From the NCBI GenBank assembly GCA_022750335.1, contig JAKIVX010000013.1:1-46925 (forward strand): a stretch of DNA of 46,925 bases, read 5' to 3'. The notes below the pieces were generated by a model, which saw only the letters and a list, made by a program, of their open reading frames with translations, was not told the origin of the DNA and searched no databases. This DNA comes from Thermoplasmata archaeon. Its GTDB lineage: Archaea; Thermoplasmatota; Thermoplasmata; Lutacidiplasmatales; UBA184. Of this stretch, positions 22,104 to 29,961 are shown piece after piece. Position 1 is the first letter of the stretch; every line of letters starts with the position of its first letter. The position numbers were made by a program, and so were the translations under genes.

Positions 22104-23063
22104 CTACGGCCCGGGCGACCGGGGCACGAACGGCTCGCCGATGAGGCGCTGGTAGACGGTTGTGTAGAGTCGGCTCACCTCGTCGATCAGGAGGGGCGGG
22201 AGCGGGGGGATCGGCGGTTCCGCGGATTTCGTCTCGCGCGCCTTCTGGAGGAGGTCGTAGTATCCGGTCTGGCGGTAATGCTGCCGGACGAACTCCTTGG
22301 AGAAGTCCACGTGCCGGCCCCGCTCGTAGGCGTCCTTGTCCCAGAACCGGTCCTCGTCGGCCGTGCCAAACGTGTCGACGACCATGATCGTCCCCTCCGA
22401 GTCGACGCCGAACTCCTTCTTCCCGTCGACGTGCAAGAGTCCGCGCGGTCCGATCTCCTTCTGCATCGCCTCGTCGATTCGGAGCACGGTCTCCCGGATC
22501 GCGTCCAGCTGCGTCGGTTCGAGCGCGGAGAGCTCGAGGGCCTCCGCACGGGTGAGGAGGCGGTCGACTGGTTCGAGCTTGGTCGTGACTTCGAAATGCG
22601 GCTGGGGAAGCGGAACCCCGTACTCGAGCTGCCGCCCCGCAGGAAAGCCCAATTCTTCCGGTCGGACGGCCCCGGACTTGACCCGGTCCCACATCGACCC
22701 GGCGAGGTAGTAGCGCACGATCACTTCGAGGGGGACCAGGTAGTCCTTCGGGTGGGGACCGAGCGTCCGCGGGTTCGGCAGGACCCGGACCCGCTTCACG
22801 CGCATCGAGGCTGGACCGCTCGTCGAAAGGAAATGGTGGGGGATCTGGAGGCGCCCGCAGAGCGCGAACCAGTGCGCCGCAGTGCCGTTCAGCGTCTGGC
22901 CCTTGAAGGGGATCTCACTCGGGATGTGTTTGTCGAAGACAGAGATGTCGTTCGTGAAGCGGAATTCGAGCTCGGTCGGGGAGACCTCGTAGACCTCCTT
23001 GACCTTGCCACGGCGCAGGTACTTCGGCGCGCTCGGCACCGGGGAGGACGGAGCAGGGCTCAT
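22104..23063 (-). CDS. purC: SAICAR synthetase PurC
   Basis: A 319-residue ligase joining CAIR and aspartate in purine synthesis, upstream of the PurH step also encoded in this window. Motifs include LRRGKVKEVYEVSPTELEFR (N-terminal ATP-grasp-like), TNDISVFDKHIPSEIPFKGQ, VRYYLAGSMWDRVKSG and the acidic loop LLHVDGKKEFGVDSEGTIMV then VDTFGTADEDRFWDKD. Its length is that of the longer eukaryote-like/archaeal form. It starts at the ATG at 23063, 28 nt after a TATA-like CGTTAAACC (minus strand). Confidence 0.92.
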   Translation of the reverse strand: MSPAPSSPVPSAPKYLRRGKVKEVYEVSPTELEFRFTNDISVFDKHIPSEIPFKGQTLNGTAAHWFALCGRLQIPHHFLSTSGPASMRVKRVRVLPNPRTLGPHPKDYLVPLEVIVRYYLAGSMWDRVKSGAVRPEELGFPAGRQLEYGVPLPQPHFEVTTKLEPVDRLLTRAEALELSALEPTQLDAIRETVLRIDEAMQKEIGPRGLLHVDGKKEFGVDSEGTIMVVDTFGTADEDRFWDKDAYERGRHVDFSKEFVRQHYRQTGYYDLLQKARETKSAEPPIPPLPPLLIDEVSRLYTTVYQRLIGEPFVPRSPGP

Positions 23064-23086
23064 CGAGGGTCGAGGAGAGCTCCGGG

Positions 23087-23095
23087 GTTTAACGT
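23087..23095 (-). promoter_or_regulatory. TATA box of purC
   Basis: CGTTAAACC on the minus strand, centred 28 nt before the ATG at 23063. Confidence 0.5.
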
Positions 23096-23111
23096 TGCGG
23101 GACCCGTCGGC

Positions 23112-23648
23112 CTACAAGGACCGCGCGTGGCGCGACGTGATCGCCCGGAAGCCGCGTTTCGCGTAGAACCGGCTCGCGATCTCGTTCTGGGCCGGGAACT
23201 CCGCGATGACCACGCCCGCGCCCCGCGACTTCAACTGGGCGGAGATCTCCTTGAGGAGGTACTCGCCGACGCCGTGGCGCCGGTAGAGCGGAAGCAGATA
23301 GATGTCCGCGATCACGCCCTCGACCTCGGGCGTGTAGAACGGCCGTTCCCGCAAGTACGCGTGGACGAAGCCGACGACCTTGTCCTTGTCCGGGCCGATC
23401 CCTTCGGCGGCGAGGAGGATCGCCTTCGGGTCGTCGAGGCTCGCCCGGAGGACCTCGCGGGCCTGCTCCTCCGCGTCCTCCCGTACCCGCAGGAGCGGGT
23501 CGAACTCCTCGTTCAACCGTTTCAGACGGAGGAGGAGTGGGACGAGGACGGGGAGGTCGCTCGCGTGGGCCGGACGCAGATGGATCGGCACCGAGGGGGA
23601 ATCGCTCCCTCCGGGCCCCGAGTCCCCCGAGGGGGCGCTCGCGCTCAC
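23112..23648 (-). CDS. GNAT-family N-acetyltransferase
   Basis: A 178-residue acetyltransferase. The core has IHLRPAHASDLPVLVPLLLR at the N-terminus, then IADIYLLPLYRRHGVGEYLL holding the acetyl-CoA pyrophosphate loop RRHGVG (about residue 125), and FYAKRGFRAITSRHA near the end. The substrate is unknown. The GTG at 23648 overlaps the stop of the malic enzyme gene (GTGA), so the two are translationally coupled and may be functionally linked. Confidence 0.8.
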   Translation of the reverse strand: MSASAPSGDSGPGGSDSPSVPIHLRPAHASDLPVLVPLLLRLKRLNEEFDPLLRVREDAEEQAREVLRASLDDPKAILLAAEGIGPDKDKVVGFVHAYLRERPFYTPEVEGVIADIYLLPLYRRHGVGEYLLKEISAQLKSRGAGVVIAEFPAQNEIASRFYAKRGFRAITSRHARSL

Positions 23649-25081
23649 CGGGACTTCCTCCGAGCCGCCGGTGCGGCACGGGGCATGGGAGGGATGAGAT
23701 GCGAGCGCTGCAGGGCCTGCACCAGACGCCGGGAGCGGCCCATCTGCGTGATCGCGCCGGCGAGGAACTCCGCATGGCTCAACTTCCGGCGGGCGATCCC
23801 CTCCCGGACCGCGGCCATGGCCACCGCGGCGGCGACATGGGGGAACACCTCCGTCTCCTGCATGGTGGGGAGCAGGTGCTCCCGGGTTAAACCCCGGTCG
23901 GCCGCGTGGCGGGCGAGCTCCCGGGCCGCCGCGAGCACGATGCTGTCGGGAATGGACCGGGCCCTCGCGTCGAGCACGCCCCGGAACACCCCGGGAAAGA
24001 CGAGGGAATTGTTGACCTGGTTAGGAAAATCGCTTCGCCCCGTCGCGACCACGGCCGCCCCCGCCTCCCGCGCCACATGGGGCCAGATCTCCGGCACCGG
24101 ATTGGCGAGGGCGAAGACGATCGGTCCCGGCGCCATCGAGCGAACTTGCTCCGCCCGGATGGTGTTGGGGTCCGGGGTCGACGCCGCGAGGAGGACGTCC
24201 GCGCCTTCGAGCGCGGCCGAGAGGTCGCCGGTACGCCCTCCCCCGTTCGTCTGGAGTGCGATCCGGTATTTCCAGGGGTTCCGGACGCTCAATTCGTCCA
24301 CGTCCCGGCGTTCCGCGTGGAGGATCCCCCGGCTGTCGACGAGCGTCAACCGGTGGGGGTCGTGACCGAGCGCGAGCAGGAGTCGCGACGTGGCGATGTT
24401 CGCGGCGCCGGCCCCGAGCAGCACGGTTCGGATCTCCTTCACGGAGCGACCGGTCAGTTCGAGCGCGTTGATCACGCCCGCGATGGTCGCGGCCGCCGTG
24501 CCCAGCTGATCGTCGTGCCAGACCGGGATCGGCAGGCGCTTCTGGAGCGCCTCGAGGATCCCGAAGCATTTCGGCGACGCGATGTCCTCGAGATTGATGC
24601 CCCCGAAGGCGGGCGCGAGCCGGACGACGGTCTCGATGATCTCCTCCGGAGTCGACGCTCGGATGGGCAACGGAACCGCATCGACGCCCCCGAGCCATCG
24701 GAACAGGAGCGCCTTGCCCTCCATGACCGGCAGGGCTCCTTCCGGCCCCATATCGCCCAGACCGAGCACGCGAGAGCCGTCGGTGACGATGGCGATGGTG
24801 TTCCAGCGGCCGGTGAGGTCGAACGAGAGGTCCGGATCGGCGTGGATCGCCCGCGAGACCTCCGCCACGCCGGGGGTGTACCAGAGGGCGAAGTCGTGGA
24901 GCGAGCGGACCGGGACCTTCGGGACGGTCTCGATCTTCCCCCCATAGAAACGGGACAGCTCGACCGCCCTTCGGCCGAGCTCGTCCGTCTGGTCTTCGGC
25001 CACCGACCCGGAGCCGTTCGCACGACTACGCCGACGGGGCGGGCGGGCGGCGTCGACGGGGGCCGGAGCGCTCTCCGCCAT
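23645..25081 (-). CDS. NAD(P)-dependent malic enzyme
   Basis: A 478-residue enzyme that decarboxylates malate to pyruvate. Key segments are the catalytic Tyr in FALWYTPGVAEVSRAI, GDMGPEGALPVMEGKALLF (with the catalytic Lys), INLEDIASPKCFGILEAL and the metal-binding WHDDQLGTAAATIAGVINAL. A Rossmann cofactor fold follows (IRTVLLGAGAANIATSRLLL), then FALANPVPEIWPHVA and GRSDFPNQVNNSLVFPGVFR. There is no phosphotransacetylase domain as in MaeB. The ATG at 25081 lies 29 nt after GTTAATTAAG. It is the first gene of a two-gene unit with the GNAT. Confidence 0.93.
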   Translation of the reverse strand: MAESAPAPVDAARPPRRRSRANGSGSVAEDQTDELGRRAVELSRFYGGKIETVPKVPVRSLHDFALWYTPGVAEVSRAIHADPDLSFDLTGRWNTIAIVTDGSRVLGLGDMGPEGALPVMEGKALLFRWLGGVDAVPLPIRASTPEEIIETVVRLAPAFGGINLEDIASPKCFGILEALQKRLPIPVWHDDQLGTAAATIAGVINALELTGRSVKEIRTVLLGAGAANIATSRLLLALGHDPHRLTLVDSRGILHAERRDVDELSVRNPWKYRIALQTNGGGRTGDLSAALEGADVLLAASTPDPNTIRAEQVRSMAPGPIVFALANPVPEIWPHVAREAGAAVVATGRSDFPNQVNNSLVFPGVFRGVLDARARSIPDSIVLAAARELARHAADRGLTREHLLPTMQETEVFPHVAAAVAMAAVREGIARRKLSHAEFLAGAITQMGRSRRLVQALQRSHLIPPMPRAAPAARRKSR

Positions 25082-25105
25082 GACGGGCTCGTTCACCGAG
25101 GCGGG

Positions 25106-25115
25106 CTTAATTAAC
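25106..25115 (-). promoter_or_regulatory. TATA box of the malic enzyme operon
   Basis: GTTAATTAAG on the minus strand, centred about 29 nt before the ATG at 25081. It is a strong AT-rich block in GC-rich surroundings. Confidence 0.55.
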
Positions 25116-25248
25116 ACTTTGGCAAAGTCGTTCCCGCGGTTCGTCAATTGACGGACCGACGCCGTACCGGCCTCGAGAACGGAGACCGGCGCGCGCGGGG
25201 TTGGATAAGTAGAAGTGGCTGCGTTTCGATGAACGGAACGGAACCACG

Positions 25249-26328
25249 ATGGCCAGTACGTCGATGCCCCACCCATACGTCCGCCCACAGCGGCCCGGAG
25301 CGGTCCCGCTCCTCGCTCCGAAGGAACTCGGGGCCCTCCTAGCGGGTCCCGAACCGCCGTGCTTGGTCGACGTGCGCCCGGCGAGCGAGCGTCGCCTCGC
25401 CCACCTGGCGGGAGACCTCCACATCCCGCTCGATCAGCTCCCCGCGAACCTGGGTCGCCTCCCCCGGGACCGGGCCGTCGTGCTCTACGACCACCTGGGC
25501 TTCCGCGCCCGGGTCGCCGCCGAATTCCTCCTGGACCGCGGCTTTGATCGGGTCGCGGCACTCGAAGGGGGGATTGAAGAGTACTCTCGAGTCGTCGACC
25601 CGTCGGTCGGACGGTACTCGGACGATCTCCGGGGCCCGGAGCTCGTCCTCCGTCAGATGCCCCGGCCGGAGACCGGATGCCTGGCCTATTTCGTCGGCGA
25701 CCCGAGCGCTCGGGTCGCCGTGATCATCGACCCCGGCCAGGACGTGGCCCCCTACCGTGCGCTCCTCGCAGACGGGGGCTGGACGCTCGCCGCGATCGTG
25801 GAGACGCACACCCACGCGGACCATCTCGCCGGACACGCCGCCCTCCACACGGCGACCGAGGCACCGATCTTCGTGAGCCACCGCTCGCCGGCCCAGTATC
25901 CCCACCGACGCTTGTCGGAAGGGGAGGCCGTGCCGTTCGGGAGCCAGGAGCTCGTCGTCCTCGAGACCCCGGGCCACACGGTCGACCATCTGACCCTCCG
26001 TCTCCGGGACGAGATCTTCACGGGAGACACGCTCCTACTCGGCTCCTGCGGTCGCACCGACCTCGGCGGCGGTTCGCCGGATCTGCTTTGGGAGAGCCTC
26101 CAGGATAAGATCCTCCACCTGCCGAACGAGACCGAGGTGTATCCGGCCCACTACGGGCCGAAGCACGCCCTGCCCGACCGGTTCGTCTCCACCCTCGGTT
26201 TCGAGCGCGTGACGAACGAGGCGCTCACCCAGGGGTCGCAAGAGGCGTTCGTGCGCTACATGACCGAGGGGTGGCCGCCCAAGCCCAAGGATTTCGACCG
26301 GATCGTCCGGGCGAACCTCGACGGGTGA
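25249..26328 (+). CDS. Rhodanese-like domain fused to persulfide-dioxygenase-like metallo-beta-lactamase domain
   Basis: A 359-residue fusion. Residues about 20-115 are a rhodanese-like domain (CLVDVRPASERRLAHLAGDL, and VVLYDHLGFRARVAAEFLLD), but the catalytic Cys position of 'Y-C-x-x-G' is Asp (YDHLGFR), so it probably cannot transfer sulfur. Residues about 130-350 form an ETHE1-type domain: IIDPGQDVAPYRALLAD, metal motif VETHTHADHLAGH, ETPGHTVDH, GDTLLLGSCGRTDLGGGS and YPAHYGPKHA. ETHE1 enzymes oxidise glutathione persulfide to sulfite; archaea may use another thiol. A TTGGATAAG at 25202-25210 may be the TATA box. Confidence 0.82.
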   Translation: MASTSMPHPYVRPQRPGAVPLLAPKELGALLAGPEPPCLVDVRPASERRLAHLAGDLHIPLDQLPANLGRLPRDRAVVLYDHLGFRARVAAEFLLDRGFDRVAALEGGIEEYSRVVDPSVGRYSDDLRGPELVLRQMPRPETGCLAYFVGDPSARVAVIIDPGQDVAPYRALLADGGWTLAAIVETHTHADHLAGHAALHTATEAPIFVSHRSPAQYPHRRLSEGEAVPFGSQELVVLETPGHTVDHLTLRLRDEIFTGDTLLLGSCGRTDLGGGSPDLLWESLQDKILHLPNETEVYPAHYGPKHALPDRFVSTLGFERVTNEALTQGSQEAFVRYMTEGWPPKPKDFDRIVRANLDG

Positions 26329-26335
26329 TGCGGTA

Positions 26336-27217
26336 TCAGGGTCCGGCCGAGAGCACGTCGGCGCCGTTGGGCCCTACCAGGACCGTGTGTTCCGCTTGGG
26401 CAACGAGGCCCCGCCCCCGCTCCACAAAGACCGGATAAGTCTGCAATGAGCGTCGGGCCCGCGCGAGCGCCGCGCGTTCTTCTTCGGTCGCCACCCAGCG
26501 GAGAGTGAACGGAAGCGTACGGAACCGGGCGAAGAGGTGCGCGAGCGCCGGGTCCTTCGGGCCGGGGTCCGAGCGGAAGCGCTGGATGTTCCCGAACGCT
26601 CCGTTCTCGATCATCCCGACCCCATTGGTCGCGAACGGTTCGATGGCGATGATCTCCCCCTCTTCGAGCGTCGCCTCGCTCATCCCCGGGACGTTCGGGA
26701 TCGACTTTCCGGCGTGGAGGAGGTAGCGCTCGATCGAGTGGCCGGTGAGGTTCTCCATCGGTTTCAGTCCCCGCGCCCGGATCGCCCGGGCGATCGCGGC
26801 GCTGACGGTGTCGACCCGTACTCCGGGCCGGACCTCGGCGATGCCGGCGCGCAGCCCCTCGCGCGCGGCCCGGATCAGGTTTTCGTGCCGGTGTCCGCCC
26901 CCGACCTCGACCGTGTCCGCGGTATCGGAGATCGCTCCGTCGAGGTGCGCTCCCACGTCCACTTTCACCAAGTCTCCGACCTCGAAGGTCATCGGGTCGT
27001 CGGGGGAGGGAGTGTAGTGGGCCGCCTCGTCATTGCGGGAGAGGTTGGCGGGGAACGCCGGCTCGGCGCCCGAGGCCCGGATGGACTCTTCGATCGCGTC
27101 GGCGACGTCTCGTCGACGGGCGCCGGGGACCGTGAGTCGGAGGCCGAGCACCCGGGCCCGGGCCGCGATGCGGGAGGCCTCCCGCCAGCGTTCGAGGTCC
27201 TCCGGATACTTCGCCAC
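26336..27217 (-). CDS. map: Methionine aminopeptidase, type II
   Basis: A 293-residue metalloenzyme that removes initiator methionine. The metal ligands are Asp in KVDVGAHLDG, Asp in ISDTADTVEV, His in NLTGHSIERYLLH, Glu in IIAIEPFAT and Glu in LVAQAEHTVLV; the catalytic His is in DEAAHYTPSPDD. The insert between the last two Glu residues marks the type II archaeal/eukaryotic form. The GTG at 27217 (VAKYPEDLERW) starts one base after the tsaC stop, so the two genes are coupled; longer upstream frames overlap tsaC and are unnatural. Confidence 0.93.
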   Translation of the reverse strand: MAKYPEDLERWREASRIAARARVLGLRLTVPGARRRDVADAIEESIRASGAEPAFPANLSRNDEAAHYTPSPDDPMTFEVGDLVKVDVGAHLDGAISDTADTVEVGGGHRHENLIRAAREGLRAGIAEVRPGVRVDTVSAAIARAIRARGLKPMENLTGHSIERYLLHAGKSIPNVPGMSEATLEEGEIIAIEPFATNGVGMIENGAFGNIQRFRSDPGPKDPALAHLFARFRTLPFTLRWVATEEERAALARARRSLQTYPVFVERGRGLVAQAEHTVLVGPNGADVLSAGP

Positions 27218-27218
27218 G

Positions 27219-27785
27219 TCACTGCCTCGGGACGAGCACCGGCTGGTCCCCGGAGAGGTCCACGAGCGATGAGGGCCGGCCGGACGGCGGCGGGACCGAC
27301 GGAAGGTAGACGGCGACCTCGTTCCCGAACGCGCGGCGCGCCTCGGTCGGAGTGCGAGCATTCGCCGCGCCGTGGCGATTCGCACTGGTGGCGGTGATCG
27401 GCCCAGCCCTCCGCGCCAGTTCCCGGGCGATCGGGTGGTCGGGGATCCGAACGCCGAGACGGCCTCCCGCCGGCACGATCGAGGACGGGAGCGACCGTCG
27501 TGCGCGGGGACTGGGACGGACGAGGAGCGTGTACGGTCCGGGCAGGTGACGGCGGGCCCACGCCCGGGACGCGACCGACAGCTCCGCCCAGGAGTCGATC
27601 TCCTCCGTGGAACTGAGCGCGATGGACAGGGGTTGGCCCCCAGGGCGGCCCTTCAACCGCTCGAGCCGGTCGACCGCGGCCCGATCGGTTGCCCGGGCCG
27701 CGAGACCGAGCAGCGTGTCCGTGGGGTAAACGACGAGGCGACCGCGGGCGACCGCCCGTGCGGCCTCCGGGGTGGTCGATGCCAT
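27219..27785 (-). CDS. tsaC: Threonylcarbamoyl-AMP synthase (YrdC/Sua5 family)
   Basis: A 188-residue protein making threonylcarbamoyl-AMP for the tRNA t6A modification. YrdC-fold motifs are VVYPTDTLLGLAARATDRAA, LKGRPGGQPLSIALSS (the KGR..PL signature), LPGPYTLLVRPS, GRLGVRIPDHPIAREL and GPITATSANRHG. It is the short single-domain TsaC form, without the Sua5 C-terminal domain. It lies between ndk (4 bp gap) and map (1 bp gap) in a tight operon. Confidence 0.9.
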   Translation of the reverse strand: MASTTPEAARAVARGRLVVYPTDTLLGLAARATDRAAVDRLERLKGRPGGQPLSIALSSTEEIDSWAELSVASRAWARRHLPGPYTLLVRPSPRARRSLPSSIVPAGGRLGVRIPDHPIARELARRAGPITATSANRHGAANARTPTEARRAFGNEVAVYLPSVPPPSGRPSSLVDLSGDQPVLVPRQ

Positions 27786-27789
27786 CGCG

Positions 27790-28248
27790 CTAGGCGTACT
27801 CCTCGCCCACCCGCGAGTAGGCCAGGTAGTCGGCCGAGGTGAAGTACAGCGCGAGTTCCCGCGCCGCCGATTCGGGGGAGTCGGAGGCGTGGACCAGGTT
27901 CGGGGTGATCCCGAGCGCCCAGTCGCCCCGGATCGTGCCCGGGGCGGCGGTCTGGGGGTTGGTGGCCCCGGTGAGGAGACGTACGACCGAGATCGCGGAA
28001 CGCCCCTCGAGCGCGAGCGCCATCACCGGGCCGGAGGTGATGTGCTGGATCAACGACGGGTAGAACGGTTTACCTTCGTGTTCGGCATAGTGCCGCTGGG
28101 CGTGTTCCGGAGCGATCCGGAGCGCCTTCGCCGCGACGATCTTGAGCCCCTTTTCCTCGAACCGGGTGACGATCGCTCCCACGAGACCCCGGCGAACGCC
28201 GTCGGGCTTGACCAGGACCAACGTACGCTCCGTGCTGCCTTCCGACAT
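27790..28248 (-). CDS. ndk: Nucleoside diphosphate kinase
   Basis: A 152-residue enzyme exchanging gamma-phosphates among nucleotides. It opens with TERTLVLVKPDGVRRGLVGA, has HYAEHEGKPFYPSLIQHITS and GPVMALALEG, and the phospho-His site is ITPNLVHASDSPESAARE (about residue 118). The ATG at 28248 lies 27 nt after AGCTTTACGC. In many archaea ndk directly follows rpl24e; here the two are separated by a methyltransferase and a Cas4-like gene pair, which suggests a later insertion. tsaC and map follow. Confidence 0.95.
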   Translation of the reverse strand: MSEGSTERTLVLVKPDGVRRGLVGAIVTRFEEKGLKIVAAKALRIAPEHAQRHYAEHEGKPFYPSLIQHITSGPVMALALEGRSAISVVRLLTGATNPQTAAPGTIRGDWALGITPNLVHASDSPESAARELALYFTSADYLAYSRVGEEYA

Positions 28249-28270
28249 CGTCCGGTCGAAACCGACCGGC

Positions 28271-28280
28271 GCGTAAAGCT
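28271..28280 (-). promoter_or_regulatory. TATA box of the ndk-tsaC-map operon
   Basis: AGCTTTACGC on the minus strand, centred about 27 nt before the ndk ATG. Confidence 0.45.
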
Positions 28281-28339
28281 TTCCTTCCGACTCGCTCGAG
28301 CGTCCCGCGGGGGAGGCGATGACCCGCCGAAGCGCACGG

Positions 28340-29134
28340 ATGGAGCGACTGGCCCGCACCTTCGACCGCTCAGCCACGCTGTACGAACGGGGGCGTCCGG
28401 ACTATCCTCGGAGCGCGATCCGCTTTGTCGCAGAGACCTTCGGTCTCGGACCGGGCTCGGTGGTCGTCGACCTCGCGGCAGGGACGGGGAAACTCACGCG
28501 GGCGATCCAGGTCACGGGGGCGGCGGTCGTCGCAGTAGAGCCGATGGCCGGCATGCGCCGTGTCTTCCGTCGGGTAGTGCCCGACGTGCCCGTGGTGAAC
28601 GGCCGCGCCGAGGCGATCCCGCTCCCCTCTGAGTTTGCCGACGCGGTCTTCGTGGGCCAGGCGTTCCATTGGTTCCGGGGTCGGAGCGCCGTACGGGAGA
28701 TCGCCCGTGTGCTGCGCCCCGGCGGCATCCTCGTCCTGGTCTGGAACACCCGAAGCGATCGGGTACGCTGGTCCCGGGCCCTCACGGAGATCGTCGGGCG
28801 AGCCGGAGGACCGGGCACCTACGCGCACGCGAGCGGGAACGGCGACGCGTGGCGTCGCCCGTTCCGGCGGGGCGCGAGCCCTTTCACCGGCCTCCAGAAG
28901 CGGACGTTTGCCCACTCCCAATCCGCGACCCCCGCGACGTTCGTCGACCGGATCCTTTCGGTGAGCCATGTGGCGGCGCGACCGCGGTCCGTGCGCTTGC
29001 GGGTCGCGAGGGAAGTGCGCGCTGTGCTGGCAAGCGACCCCGGTACCCGAGGCCGAACCACCGTCGAGCTCCCGTACCGGACCGAGGTGTTCTATGCCCG
29101 TAAACGGCCGGCCCCAGTGGCGACCTCGCGCTAG
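28340..29134 (+). CDS. Class I SAM-dependent methyltransferase
   Basis: A 264-residue methyltransferase of unknown substrate. SAM-binding motif I is VVVDLAAGTGKLTRAI (about residue 40), the acidic loop is VVAVEPMAGMRRVF, motif IV is FADAVFVGQAFHWF, and post-motif REIARVLRPGGILVLVWNTR follows. The FHWF and ERGRPDYP segments resemble small-molecule or ubiquinone-type methyltransferases. The ATG at 28340 is taken; 28319 is possible. It is divergent from ndk and overlaps the convergent Cas4-like gene by 4 bp. Confidence 0.82.
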   Translation: MERLARTFDRSATLYERGRPDYPRSAIRFVAETFGLGPGSVVVDLAAGTGKLTRAIQVTGAAVVAVEPMAGMRRVFRRVVPDVPVVNGRAEAIPLPSEFADAVFVGQAFHWFRGRSAVREIARVLRPGGILVLVWNTRSDRVRWSRALTEIVGRAGGPGTYAHASGNGDAWRRPFRRGASPFTGLQKRTFAHSQSATPATFVDRILSVSHVAARPRSVRLRVAREVRAVLASDPGTRGRTTVELPYRTEVFYARKRPAPVATSR

Positions 29135-29643
29135 ACCGCGCGCGCGTCGCATCCGTCCCGCCACGGGCAGTGCGTGCACCGGGCGACGGACGGGGTCGCT
29201 CGGCCGTCGTACGGTCGCCCGATCGCAGCCCGCACGTCGAGGAGCTCGTCGCGGGTGGCGCGGTCCCACGGGATCCGCGCTTCCCCGCCGTCCCCGTACC
29301 GGACCACCCCGAAGGGAGGAGCCGTTCCCGTAGCCTCCTCCACCAAGAGGCAGTAGGCCGCGACCTGGATCCGGTGCGAGCGGGGGACCCCATATCGGGG
29401 GGACTTCCGGCTCTTGAACTCGATCGGGACGAGTCGTCCATCGGGAAGTCTCCGCAGCTCGTCGGGCCGGCCCGAGATCCGGTACTGGTTCGACCGCAGG
29501 AGCGGGCCGGAACCGGAACGCTCATCCACCGAAACGAGCGCACCGTTTCGTGCCTCCCGGTGTCGGAGCGAGAGTGCCCGCCCGGCGAGGACCAGGACCG
29601 CCGCTCCCCCGAGGACCAGCGCGAGCGCCTCGATATCGGTCAC
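29131..29643 (-). CDS. Cas4-like nuclease, catalytic half (split gene, part 2)
   Basis: A 170-residue protein from the GTG at 29643. A membrane helix (ALALVLGGAAVLVLAGRAL) is followed by a basic stop (SLRHRE) and a PD-(D/E)xK nuclease core: Asp in YRISGRPDELRRL, E-x-K in LVPIEFKSRKSP and the Q..Y motif in HRIQVAAYCLLVEE. The C-terminus carries three cysteines (CTHCPWRDGC) of the Cas4-type Fe-S cluster. The fourth cysteine and the first active-site His are encoded by the gene just upstream, whose stop overlaps this start (GTGA). No CRISPR array or cas1/cas2 is nearby. A longer start at 29652 is possible. Confidence 0.72.
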   Translation of the reverse strand: MTDIEALALVLGGAAVLVLAGRALSLRHREARNGALVSVDERSGSGPLLRSNQYRISGRPDELRRLPDGRLVPIEFKSRKSPRYGVPRSHRIQVAAYCLLVEEATGTAPPFGVVRYGDGGEARIPWDRATRDELLDVRAAIGRPYDGRATPSVARCTHCPWRDGCDARAV

Positions 29644-29900
29644 CGGAACCACAGGATCCCTCCGACCATCGCGAGGAGCCCGACGGCGACCAGCAACCAG
29701 TACCAGCCTCCGAACTCGGCCCGGCGCCGCTCCCCGCCCAGTTGTCGCTCATGGGACCGGGTACCGGCGGTGGAGCTCCGGACCGCGTCCCGCGACGGTC
29801 CCCCGGGCGGAGGATGGTGGCGGTACCAGTACGAACGGGGACAATACGCGTAGTCAGCGAGGTCGGACGCGGAGACGTAGGGCGCCCCTCCGGACGTCAT
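29640..29900 (-). CDS. Cas4-like nuclease, N-terminal half (split gene, part 1)
   Basis: An 86-residue protein. YVSASDLADYAYCPRSYWYR (about residues 8-27) matches the N-terminus of Cas4/RecB-like nucleases with the first cluster Cys, and GTRSHERQLGGER holds the motif I His. It ends with a membrane helix (WYWLLVAVGLLAMVGGILWF) and three residues later stops. Part 2 begins with another helix, so the two chains would form a hairpin with both soluble halves in the cytoplasm. The join is a GTGA overlap; a -1 frameshift there would give one ordinary two-helix Cas4-like protein. It lies 61 bp after rpl24e. Confidence 0.65.
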   Translation of the reverse strand: MTSGGAPYVSASDLADYAYCPRSYWYRHHPPPGGPSRDAVRSSTAGTRSHERQLGGERRRAEFGGWYWLLVAVGLLAMVGGILWFR

Positions 29901-29961
29901 CAGAGAACGTGCGGGCCTGCGCGCTCCTTACCGATTGTGTTGGACGAGCGGAGGACCTCCG

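Noticed and set aside
22098-24365. Plus-strand open frame of 755 codons across purC, the GNAT and the malic enzyme
   Set aside because: It is antisense to three clear genes. Long antisense frames are expected at this GC content.
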